Assembly (NCBI GenBank): GCA_022578605.1
Contig: MU394051.1
Location: forward strand, 1,165,664-1,229,663
From: Camillea tinctor
Taxonomy: Eukaryota > Ascomycota > Sordariomycetes > Xylariales > Xylariaceae
DNA length: 64,000 nt
Direction: 5' to 3'
Positions 10,845 to 24,831 of this stretch are shown piece after piece. Below the pieces are notes generated by a model. It searched no databases. It had not been told where the DNA came from and was given only the letters and a program-made list of their open reading frames with translations. How positions within the stretch are numbered: the first letter of the stretch is position 1; each line of letters starts with the position of its first letter. The position numbers and the translations under genes were made by a program.

Positions 10845-12309
10845 TTATAGGCCAGCAGCCGTGAAACTCAGCAAGCTGCCGAATGTCAATCCGCCGACAA
10901 GGCAAAGACCCATGAAACCACCCGAAGCCTCCCGCTCTCCCTCCTCGACCCAATCACCCGCTGCTATCATACAAACAGACGCGAGCCAACCATTGGTCAG
11001 TCCAAATGGGAACTGAACAAAAAACAGATAAAACACATCGCTGTTAATGACGGCGCCTTGGCCATGGAGGTTGCACATGGCATATAGCGGGAGGAACAGC
11101 ACCCGCGCAAGGCTTACGGCGAATAAGAGAGCAGGTTTCTGGTTGGGTGAGAAAAAGAGCGAGGCTGTCCTCCCTCCGAGATCGCCGAGGTTCCAGAAGA
11201 GGAAGCCGAGCGGGATGAAGGCGGCCGGCTGAAGTAGCAAACTCGCATCTTCCGGTGGTGTCACAGATAGGATCTTCGGAGTGATCACCGGAAAGAACAT
11301 GGTCACCGTGAAGCACACGAACACGCCTCCCGCAAGCCAGTGCAATTTTCTGAAGAGTGCTACCATGCCCACCGTCTTACGGGCCGCACGTTCGGACTCT
11401 TCAATACTAGTCATCGACGCAGCCATACGTTCAATCATCCGGTTCTCAACGATCCGGTTGTGACGCTGGACCAGAGGAATGAATGCCGCCAGTGCTACGA
11501 CCGACATGATGACCGCTGCTAGAAAGTAGATAAACGCTGCTTTCCCTTCCTCTCGGTTCTCTTCCACCGGCACCTTAGCATGGTCTTTGGGCGGAGCCAC
11601 CATAACCGAGACGACCTGGACAAAGGCGGGAAGCACGCCGGCAACGCCCTGGCCAGCCATGATCGCCTGCATGTATTCGGGTCTTCCAAATCCAGCCGCG
11701 AACGCGAAAGCACCATTCTGTATCAGCCCTGCCGCCCATGCCCCGAATGCGACCATAACTAAGATGAATGAGAGGTAGGCAGAAGGTGATACATCGAGAG
11801 CCGTGACGGTCGAGATAGTCAATAGAGCAAACACGGCGACGTTTAGGTAGAGCGCGAGGTTTATCCGGAAGGGATACGAGGCCGAATGTTGTGTCTTGGT
11901 CAGGATGATCTGCGTCCCGAGGTTCGTCACCGTCGATACGGATAAAATCGCGGACTGGAAGCTCTGGAGAACCCATTCATCGGCCTGGAAGCGGAGTTGG
12001 AAATACGGAGCCGCGGCGAGGAACATGTTCCTTAGTCTTCCCGTTAGCATGTCAAGAATGAAGAAATCCCCACGTAGTTAAAGAAAGAGAGATAGAGACA
12101 GAAAGATCACTGAAGACGTACCAGGCCCATAGCATGGCCACTCCGAGGAGCGTAAAGATGCTATACTCGATCCACGAGAACGGCACATCATGATCGTGTT
12201 CTACGTGGCTCTCAGACGACCCGTCCGCAATCGGAGTTTCCTCATTTAACGGTTGATATTCCTGCTCGCTTACATCCTGCTTCTGGAAAAACGATCGAAC
12301 GCGATCCAT
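10845..12309 (-). CDS. FUN26: Equilibrative nucleoside transporter, FUN26 type
   Basis: Two exons (12309-12122 and 12030-10845), split by a 91-bp intron with a TGCTAAC branch sequence, give 457 residues. The join restores the family signature MLWAWNMFLAAAPYF at the first membrane helix. About 11 hydrophobic segments follow, with ENT landmarks such as FGAWAAGLIQNGAFAFAAGF, PEYMQAIMAGQGVAGVLP and FWNLGDLGGR near the C-terminal half. The N-terminal 45 residues are acidic and cytosolic. The large loop (about residues 245-295) is charged. Yeast Fun26 moves nucleosides and nucleobases across the vacuolar membrane, and a similar intracellular site is inferred here. The splice branch lies close to the acceptor but the frame and family match are unambiguous. 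Confidence 0.92.
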
Positions 12310-13000
12310 GATTGTTTATAGGGAGATGGGAGAAATGGAAGGGTTCTTGTCTATACTACGTCTAAGTAGACATTGAAGGACTAGCACTCGGGAGATACGG
12401 ATGAACGAGATGAGGACTCTTCAGAGGATTATTTAATATATCATAACTTGTAGGGTCTTAGATGAAATACAAGGACCAACCTTGTGCAGTGCAAATGTCT
12501 GCAGGCTGAATTCCCAGGTCATCCGGAATGTTGGTGGTTATGTTGTGTGTTGGTGTATTGAATAAATCTATGTCATGGGGCAGAGATAGGTAATTAGGAC
12601 CCCTTCTATTGGGGGCCTATGGAAAGTAAAGATTTGCCCCCCTTCTTTAGGGGATTCTATACGCTAACCAGGGCGTTTTCTTTCTGCCATCTGAACTATG
12701 AAAGCGGGGCTGCTTCACTAAACTTATCTCTTTCAGTGCATTACATACTGCAGCATGACTCAAAAAATAAGAATTAGCAGCTCCCCGGCGCTATTCTAAG
12801 ACCTGCATAATGTGCATAAGATAGGATGTATACATTAGCTGATTGGGTATTTACTTTATATGTACCTAAGCCTGTGAATATCGAATTGTCACAGGACAAA
12901 CTGAATTAAGATCAAGAGAGAAATAAGAGAGCAGCATGAGTAGCAGCCATGACATCTAAGAGCATTACCTGGATTAGACATTTCCTCATATTATAACACT
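12310..13000. other. Intergenic region, no gene seen
   Basis: This is the promoter side of the FUN26-type gene and the 3' flank of RPF1. It is AT-rich with no open frame of note. Confidence 0.55.
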
Positions 13001-14557
13001 TTAGAGATTAAACCTCGTTCTCTTCTTCTCCATCTTGGCTTTCCATTCCCACTCAGAAGGGCCCTCACTACCAGCCCGTCCTATTCCCTTCTCTACACGT
13101 CTGAGCTTAAGTGTAAACCTTGGCCCAAGTTCTTGGAGTCCTGCAGGTATTGATGTTAGTCGATATGTATATTCCCTGGCCATTTGAACAGGCTCGTTTA
13201 GGAATAATGGTAGAGCTTGAAATCAGCTGCAACTTACCTGTCCGTATGCTCTCAACCCCCTTTATCTCCTTGCCATCCGCACCAACGGCGCTTTTCTCAG
13301 AAGCTCGCTTGTCTCTAAATATATAACGATGCCGCCGGACAAAAATATAATCACGCTGCCACAGTTTTGTCAGATAGGAACATGATGAGAAGGCAGAGTG
13401 CGAAAAGACTTACTTGGTTATGGAATGTAACCACTTGACGGCCTTCAAACTCTGGCATTTTCGGCCAGAGTGTCTGGATCAGTGCAGCTGTAAGAATACC
13501 CAGGGGCGTTTTGAATCCGTTCAAAAGCAACTCTACATTATAATAGTGAATGAGCATCTGGTATACCCCGATGTAGGAAAATATACTCTGAGCACTAACC
13601 TGGATAATGATTGGTAGCGTTGCCATGACCTATTCCATCCTTGTGAGTTAGCCATTGCCCCATTTAGTTTAGATATGATCAAGTATGAATGAACATACCT
13701 GGCAGTCTCTTTCCCGGAACAAAGTTCGAAATGCTAAAGTGGAACGTAGGGCCTGATGGCAGGTTGACGATATCCATTCCACTTATTCTCTTCTGGTCCT
13801 CGTTAAGGATTACGAGCGAGGTATACTCCCGATTCGCAGCGTAGTTGGCTATTTCCCTCACGCTGTACTTATATGCGTACTTGTGTGCTGACCTCTTGAT
13901 GTAAGTGCTGTTTGGGAACAAGTTGCAGAACAGCTGAGCTTGGTCGTGAATGGTCGCGTTGAGGGAGGTGGTGATTAGAACTTTGGGCTCGAGAGGTCGG
14001 TCATCGGAGAATATTGATGGGAACTTGGCTACCAACGACTCTGGGGTTAAGTCTAGAGTCGCTGTTGACGCTACCGAAGGTGCTAGGCTGTCGTCTCTCA
14101 TGACCTGTCTTGCTCGCGCTTTAGCGGCAGCCTCCTCGTCGGAATCGTCCTCCTCCTCATCGTCTGAGCCTAGCATGCTATCTTCTTCATCTTGGCCATC
14201 TTCCTCTTCTTCGCTATCAACAGCCTCTAGCGCTTTCTGCTCCTCCTCTTCCTGCTGTATGCGTCTTCTTTTGCGCAATGCTACCAGGTCGATGCTGGCG
14301 CCGAGGCTGGAATCGTCGTCGCCACCGTCCCAGACTCGTTTCTTATCGATGGATGATGGCTGGTTCTTCTCAATTCGACTTCTTCGGAGTTCCGGGTCCT
14401 TATTCTCTTCCTTCTTCCTCCTAAACCGTGCCTCTCTCTTTTCCTTTTCGCGGCTACGCTTCTGGTCAACGTATAGCGACTGACGATGAAGTTTGTTCCC
14501 GGTCCTCTTCGATAGCGAAGCTCCTGAAGAGCTGCGCCCCGGCTTTTGCACCCCCAT
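13001..14557 (-). CDS. RPF1: Ribosome production factor 1 (Brix domain)
   Basis: Five exons, 14557-13699, 13629-13600, 13532-13414, 13355-13238 and 13140-13001, give 421 residues. Introns are 69, 67, 58 and 97 bp. Exon 2 is only 30 bp. The N-terminus (about 1-190) is basic, then strongly acidic. The Brix domain begins at about residue 193 (KVLITTSLNATIHDQAQLFC) and the exon joins restore GHGNATNHYPELLLNGFKTP, GRQVVTFHNQRDYIFVRRHR and GLQELGPRFTLKLRRVEKG. The C-terminus is WEWKAKMEKKRTRFNL. Rpf1 acts in the nucleolus in 27S pre-rRNA processing and 60S assembly. Every splice junction keeps frame and restores a conserved family string, so confidence is high. Confidence 0.95.
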
Positions 14558-17034
14558 ACTTGCAAGTAATTAAAAGGCCGTATTGGGATTGTCTGGGTAT
14601 TATGGAAATGTAGTTCACAGGCCCAATCTTTGCAAAACTAAGGTATAAACACGGTAGAATGTTGAAAAAAGTTGGCTTGAATTCTCTGGGATCTGAAGTT
14701 TTGAAAAGTTTTTATGGGTCCTGATTACACCCACAGCCCATAGACCCTTGATAGAAATTTGTAGCGTGAAAACCGTCCGGTCTGGCGGGGCAGTAGCGGG
14801 GCTTTACTACTAGATTAGATACGTACACCTGCAAAACTCAATTGTCTCCTTCCAAATAGCTTCGGCTTTCCTATCTTAGGTAAACATATTTACATATAGT
14901 GTATAGCATAGCACTTATACATATCTGACCTCTATTAACTTCAAGGCCTAAAACTTGCCATACGGCTCATCAATTAGCCTGTAGGTAAAATACAGTTAAT
15001 TGGGATGTGAGATAATGGAATCTCAGTCTGGTAGTAACTGACATGTAGGTTTTGGTCACTGATGATTGAAATTTTGGAAAGCTCCAATACATCAGAAAAG
15101 AGAGAATATGGGATGTAAACATTAGATGGCCTGGACTAAACTGATATGCTCTGACGAAGAATATATACATCTCTACCAGAAATGCGTCTTTGTTTTCTAT
15201 TTGCTCTATTTTATATTAATACCTTTATCCCTCTTTGCTTTCTCCTAGTTCAAAACAATATTGTTAATTGAGAAGAAAATGAAATTACCACCTCAGACCC
15301 GTATTATTGGGTATGACCTCTTCAAACAGCGTAGTGAAGAAGCAACTCTAGACCAGCATCCAATTCTCTGGGTTCTGTTACATATGGAAACTTACTAGAG
15401 CTTCTCTGCATCGATGGAACACCACTAGGTCAGTACGAAAAGATTAATACCTTTTTACTTTGTTACATCAATACTACATCTATATACCTAGACTGATAGA
15501 CCGAGCCCCCGATCCGTAGGAATGTGAAGAGAAAGAAGCTAAAGGTAAAGCGATACGCTTTGCGCTCTATGGGAACACCTTCAAAAGTAGGTATCCGAGG
15601 GACGGTGCAGCAGACCGTAGAAAGACGTATGAACGATGACGACTTATCAATGTCGCACGTAAAGGAATTGGATAGCATAGCCAAGATGAGATGTGCGTAA
15701 TTGGAGATACATATTATATACCTACAGATCCTCATCCTGCGAATCTTGGGGCTAATGGTGTGCAGCATTGGCAGGGGCGGTAGCATGCGAAGTACGGAGT
15801 ACAAGAGTCTGCGACAAGATCCGCACATTGGAAACAAAATGCGCGATAGGTTGGCCGTCGGGGCTGCGACGTCGATCCCCTTGCCCTAGGCTTCCCGAGT
15901 CCCGCTGATTCGCCACGGCCCTCGCCATTGCCGCGGCTACGATCGCCCAGAATCAGCTGAGAGTCGCAGCAACGCTGAGGCAAACCCAGGCGAAGCTATA
16001 TGCGAAACGCCCGGTGTTGGCGCAAATACGTCGATGCATTTCGTGAGCGTTACAGGTGTCAGGGGTCTAGTGTAGCGTTTGGTAAGGCTAGTCACCAGTG
16101 CATTTCCCAGGAGGGTTAACGATGACGACGTGGTGGAGGGAGGGAAGATAGTGAGTGTACAGAACTTGTTACCTGAAGCTGTCATTACTACAGCGTCGAT
16201 CCGATCCGTTCAACGGATCTGTCTCAAATCAAATACCCTTCACACAGATATGGAATACGGGGTAAAGGTATCTGGAAGAAACGGGAACTCAGATTCAGAC
16301 GATCTTGGAAAACACTAACTTAGTGTAGTAACTCCCTCCACGGGAAGAAACGCCGAGGACGAAACAGGTAAAGAATGATGTTAATACTCTGTTAATACTC
16401 TTGATGGTTTCAATGTTCGCATGTCAGAACTAAGGAGTAGTTAGTAATGTGAAAGAAAAAAAAGGAGGAAATCCACCACCCCCTTTAAATGGGATATACT
16501 ACATTAATACTATGTAGCACCAGACACTAGAATATTAGCTATAGCTACATCAATAGTACATTGATAGTTCAGTGTTTCTTTGTGGAACCAATGGCAAGAG
16601 TCCATATACATTGACGTAACGCAACATCGAAAGCAAATGGCCCTCCCCAGGTGCCCTATTCTTCTCCCAATACTAGCACTGATGAAGTGATAACCTACCT
16701 AGGTAGTATTGTTAAAACATCGTTTATAACCAAGCAGATATGTTTAAGCCCAAGACCAGATGCACCACCATCCCCAGAGCCATAGGTTTCTAAGTTAAGC
16801 ATAAAGAAACACTGACGACCCTCAACATTAAGCGATTGGCAGAGATTTAACTTGTCAACTGCAGCTGCAAGGTCCTCTCATGCATCTGTGTGTTGGTGTT
16901 GGGGTGTTGGCTGCCTCAGCCCGCAGCCCGCAGCATGATGTAGTAGCAACTTCTGCTGACCTTATGTAACTAATTTCTTCTTTATTAAATATCATAGTTG
17001 ACGCTGTCATGGATGATGATGAGTTTCTAACAAC

Positions 17035-17038
<4 letters not shown>

Positions 17039-17069
<31 letters not shown>
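17039..17069. repeat. (AG)n microsatellite
   Basis: A perfect dinucleotide AG tract of about 15 units lies in the spacer upstream of CLA4. There is no coding context. Confidence 0.9.
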
Positions 17070-17075
<6 letters not shown>

Positions 17076-18809
17076 CAAACCAATAATTGCAGTACGCTAC
17101 TATTGTATCATACACCACTAGTGTTGAGCTCAAGTTACAGTAATTGTTTTATATGTGTGTTGCAGGTATCATTACTCACCTACTTAAGTAACACTGAAGC
17201 ATCATGCAAGGTAGAATCTTAGGGACAGACTACGTATGTAGGGTAGACCTGCAACTCCCTGATACTTGGGGGTACATAAGGTATCTTAGCAGGTTTAGGT
17301 AGTGTAGAACCCACAGACCCTCCTAGATAATGGAGCACCCTGGGAGCCAACTGGGTTACTTGTGCCGACTTGTAGCATTAGTACTATGCTTAGCTAGGAA
17401 CTAAGCTGTTGATCCCGCTATTCGTGTCCCACCACACTTGGGCAGATAGAATATGTAGAGTTGTCAATAAAACCAAGCCGGGAAGAAGAAAAGAGTAGCT
17501 ATTGCGATTATCACGTTCTTCATTTGCTTGAAATTTTGCAGTTAGGTACAAGCTATATTGGATAATATGTCCAACGTGTGACTTGTCGTTACCAAATAGC
17601 AGGCCCACTTTGCCGAGAAGCGATCCGGCGCATATCCCGTCAATCTTTTACCTCTTGGACTGGTTTAAGTCCCTGAATCCCTGAATCTCCGAACTAGGAT
17701 CCAACAACATTTAATCCCCAGGCTGAGGGCCATTGGTCTCTAGAGTTGTAGAGTAGTGTAGCTGTGTAGGTAGTGTACTTACCTAGAGAAGGGGGGAAAG
17801 GGAGGGGTGAGGGAAAAAGGGGGGTGGGAGAGGGGCAAGGGGATTAGAATTGCCTTTGAAATGTTCCAAGGCCAACCAATCCCGACAAGACACACCCCCC
17901 CTCCTCTAAAAAAGGCTTTAGGTACTATGTAGTAGCCTACATAGTACGTGGTGTATGTATGTACATTAGTGTTTCTTCCCTTCCAAGTCAGTGCCCTTAC
18001 GCTTATCACCCGCTGGAAGGTACCTTACCTTACCTTGGAAGTTCAACTCATCCAATTCAACTCCCCCACATGCACAATCTTGACGCACATTAACTCCTAC
18101 ACTACACTACTACCTATGCTACACTATGCTACCTTAAAGTACATACAATAACCTAAGTTAGGTTAATTAACTGGTGCTTTTTGCTTCTGCAAACCAAGTT
18201 TAAGCCAACAAAATCACATTATTTCCCAATCAAGTCCATGCCTATTATTGATGTCGGTCAGTGGCCAGTTAGTCAAATCAAATCAACTACTAACTACTAC
18301 TACACTACTGATCTACCAGACTTACACTTTTGATTTGAACAACTACAACTACAACATCATAAACAACAACAACATTTCAACAACTCCCCTCAGAAAAAAA
18401 AAAGACTAGACAAGGCCGTTGATAACTTCGGAGCTAAAACATTCTCGAGATTCATTGATACACATTTAGACAGAACAGATCAAACAGACAAGACACACAG
18501 ACGATAAGCAACAAACTTCAAAGTACGCATTGATTTTTATGCTTGTCCACCTGAACCACTGTTTCGGATGTGAACTTGAATTTGTTTTTTGTTTCTTTTG
18601 CCTCTTTTTATTTTATTTTTATTTTATTATTTTCTCTTTCTCTTTTTTCTCCCCACATACGTCTGAGGAATTGACCCCGTCTACCCCGTTCGGGAGAGCG
18701 CTCGTTTCTTCTGAAGGTTAAGTCGATTACGATCGCCCGACGACGTTCGACATCTTTCAAGTTCCAGTTCCAGTTCCAGTTCCCAATTCCAGTGCCAATT
18801 CTAAACACA

Positions 18810-18880
18810 CCCACATCCACATCTACCTACATCCACATCTACGCCCACATCCACATCCACATCCACATCCACATCCACGC
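18810..18880. repeat. CCACAT hexamer tandem repeat
   Basis: Tandem and slightly degenerate CCACAT/CTACAT units are arranged as a minisatellite, passing into CCTACG-type units to about 18900. It lies in the presumed transcribed leader or promoter of CLA4. Confidence 0.8.
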
Positions 18881-19399
18881 CTACGCTCACGCCTACGCCT
18901 ACTATTACAACAACTACTAAACTACTTACTACTACGAATTACGCCTACGCTTTAACGCTTTACGTCCACGCCCCCTTTGTGGTGAAAGTTATTCTCTCTC
19001 GTCTATCGTCTGTTCGTCTCTCCTCCGTTCCTCTCTGTTTCCGATCCTCTCTCTCTCTCTCTATCTTTTTTTTTTGTTCTCCTTCTCTGTCTCTCTCTTA
19101 CCTTACCTCTACCGTCATCCTGGATATTTTCCCTGTCCTGTGCCCTGTTCCCGCTTTGAAGTGAGTTTGGTTCGACCCTTCGGTTGTATATTAAAATTGC
19201 GAGCATCTTGGGGACTAATGGGGTGGCGCTTTAGTGACCTTTGGATTGCGAACAAAGCATCTGTTTCCCTTTCCCTATCCCACACCCCCCCTAAAGGCGT
19301 CTTTTCTTTTGGGCGAGGAACAACACAACACCTTTTTTTTATCCCATAGAACACAAACTACATCATACCATAACTGTTTCAATATACTAATTCCTCGCA

Positions 19400-22426
<3,027 letters not shown>

Positions 22427-24606
22427 GCGCATTAGATGAACAACGATACCCCCCCTTTTTTTTCTTCGACTTGCGTAATGATCAGAGTCCATGAAGAACT
22501 CGTGGGCGAGTGATGGCTTGAGTGAATGCTTCGGACTTGCCCCTATTCCCTTTGATTATAATGGGCATCGAGGAAGCTGAAACTAATTTGAGTCGCGGAA
22601 TTTGCACGGGAAAGATGCCTACCATTTGGAACACATAGAAAATATATTACTTAGCATGATAACTATGAAAGGGCTGAGGATGACTGTAATCAACGGTCAC
22701 AAATTAGCAATACCCACGATTAAATGCATCTCCGCTATGGACATTCATATACTATTTGGGTTCAGTCACGGCCGATTGCATAGAGGTAATTATGGGAGGC
22801 TTATGGGCATAGTGAAATAAGACGGGAGAGTTGAGATGGCTACTCAAGAAAAAGAAGAGGGGAACCACTTTGCAAGCATTAGCGAGCCGTCGTGCGAAGC
22901 GTGATAAAAAAAAAAAGAAAAGAAGGTATAGATACTGGAATGGAAATCACCTTAGTGTTTACTGTGTTCTACTATATTTCTGGAGCCGTGATATAGTATG
23001 CCGTGTTCAGCTTCGGAGGCTGATATCAACAACACCGAAAATTCTATGAGATCTACCTACCTAACTTAGTTTTTGTAAAGGCGTCAGTCACAAACTTGAA
23101 CCCGTAAGTAGGCAATCAGTCCATGAGACCGCACGTTGATCTTGACCTAGTACAAGCGGTTTTGTAAAGCATAGAGAGATCCGTAACTCATATTGATTAT
23201 CATCAGGGGTATCCTTGGTTGCTGTGTAGAATAGTAGCGGGAGTGAAAGTGCGCAAATCGAAACACAGCGAGCAAGTTCGTCGGGTAGTGGGTAGTATTC
23301 GGAAACAACAGCAGACATGAATAGTGGGCATAGATCGTCTCTTCTCACGTCTGCCACGGCAGTGGTCACCAGGTTCTTCTTCTATGTTTTCTTTTCCTTG
23401 TTTCCCCCGTACTCACCTAAAAATGATACTATATAGGGAAGCCAGTCTACTCATCCAGCATCAAGGATGGGGTTAGGAAATGCTTGGGTGGGAGAAAAAG
23501 CCTCCGGAGAAGCTCCTGAGACTCGAGTTGGCGCATGGTCGTGAAGGGAAAGTTAGTTCTACCCAAGAAGATTCTAAAAGAGAGCTCCACAACCCCCATC
23601 AGTGCGGTTGGACTAGCGACCGTCGTCGACTGATTAAGCAAAGCATTGTGGTCAAAATGGGCTTGGAGTCGTCCCATCAAGCGTACCGAAACGAGAGGAC
23701 CCTCAATGCAATTGCCGCCACCCTTTCATCGCGGAGTCGATCTCGCATGTCGGGACGTGGAGAAGTTTCTGTATCGGAAAATTGGCACCGTTTCAACTCT
23801 CACCTGGCTTGAGCCTCCTCCCCTGATGGGGCCAACCCCTGGTCCCCCAAGTCTGATTCGAACATCGACCAACTCTTGGTATCATCAAAGTTTGTGTATA
23901 GGTGTGTATATTTTACAGGAGGTCTAGAAAAAGGATTGCAAGAAAATAATAAAAGGGAAACCGCTAGGAAAGTCAAGTTAAGTCCTATGTATCGCTCTCC
24001 TCTTAGAGGATATATCGTATTTACTAATAAGCAAGATAGAGGAAGCTCATATTCGAGGCCAAGCTCGAATACGTCGCAAGAACAATTCATGAAGCATAGA
24101 TTTCTAAGCCTGTATCAATGGATATCATATACCAGTACCAAAAATTACCTTGGCTCTTCCCTTGCGGGCGTGATCAACAACGGCAGTGCGTAGCATAGTC
24201 GACCATCGGACCTATAATGTTTCCCCTGGAAGGCTTCGAGTCCTTGTTATCCAAAGAAATGCCCGTTAGAGATGGGAATACCTTAGGCCCAGACCTTGCG
24301 GAATTCCTGTCCGCCCGTTACAATGTCTTGTACGTAGCTCGGATCATCAGTCGATTAACTGTCGATCTAAGGCTGTACGCTGTGTGGGTTTCTGCCTTAT
24401 AAACTGATAATTATTCGCGGCCCGCGGTATGTCTTATCTTGTCTCGTCGTCTCTTTAGTGAAGATGACGACCTAAACCTGCTGGCCACTCGCTAGAATTT
24501 CCTTTCCTTTTTTCTTTCTTTTCTTTCTATTATAATTATTTTCTATTATCTTGTATTACTATTATTAGGGAGCCCAGCTGGCTGGACTCGATAACTTTCA
24601 TTACCT
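22427..24606. other. 2.2 kb intergenic region
   Basis: No gene is supported. Short coding-like frames occur at 24217-24402 (+, ATG start, 61 residues, opening MFPLEGFESLLSKEMPVRDG) and on the minus strand around 23447-23680 and 23820-23870, without recognisable motifs or a workable splice model. They may be remnants. Confidence 0.5.
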
Positions 24607-24828
24607 ATGGCAGACCGAGGCTTAGCGCCCAAGTGGCCTTTTCAGATGGAGGTGGATGCGGAACTTTGGGCGCGAGGCGCCCCCGTAGGCCGGACGTTTG
24701 AGGAGCTGTCTAAGGAGGAGGTAATGGCGCTACAGGAGAAATACGCCCTAGAGAAGGCTAAGAGGATCGAAGCAACGGGCGAGCCGGAGGTGGAACAGAT
24801 CAGAGAGCCGGAGAAAGAGACATCCTAG
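24607..24828 (+). CDS. Upstream in-frame segment of the MFS gene, ends in TAG
   Basis: An ATG-initiated frame of 73 codons starts MADRGLAPKWPFQMEVDAEL and has a charged, soluble character (ELWARGAPVGRTFEELSKEE). It ends in TAG at 24826-24828. The same frame continues GTG ATG directly into the MFS transporter's first exon. It most likely is, or was, the cytosolic N-terminus of that transporter. Three explanations fit: a nonsense change, recoding of the TAG, or an in-frame intron 24721-24828 (GTAATG...CCTAG) that would remove the stop and leave 38 residues. The last has no convincing branch site. On its own it could act as an upstream ORF that lowers translation of the transporter. Confidence 0.5.
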   Translation: MADRGLAPKWPFQMEVDAELWARGAPVGRTFEELSKEEVMALQEKYALEKAKRIEATGEPEVEQIREPEKETS

Positions 24829-24831
24829 GTG

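Larger units (their letters stand above)
14558..19399. other. 4.8 kb gene-poor region and CLA4 leader
   Basis: No gene can be supported. A GC-richer patch at about 15740-16300 stands out from AT-rich surroundings and has competing short frames on both strands, so it may be a decayed gene. Other contents are an (AG)n run at about 17040-17069, ACCTAGGT at 16697-16704, a hexameric CCACAT repeat block around 18810-18875, and CT-rich tracts at 18990-19110. From about 18400 onward the sequence has the C/T- and CAACAA-rich look of a long fungal leader belonging to CLA4. Confidence 0.5.

Noticed and set aside
23800..23880. GATTCGAAC motif that looks like an antisense tRNA T-arm
   Set aside because: The flanking 5-base stems do not pair and no D-arm, anticodon arm or acceptor stem can be drawn.
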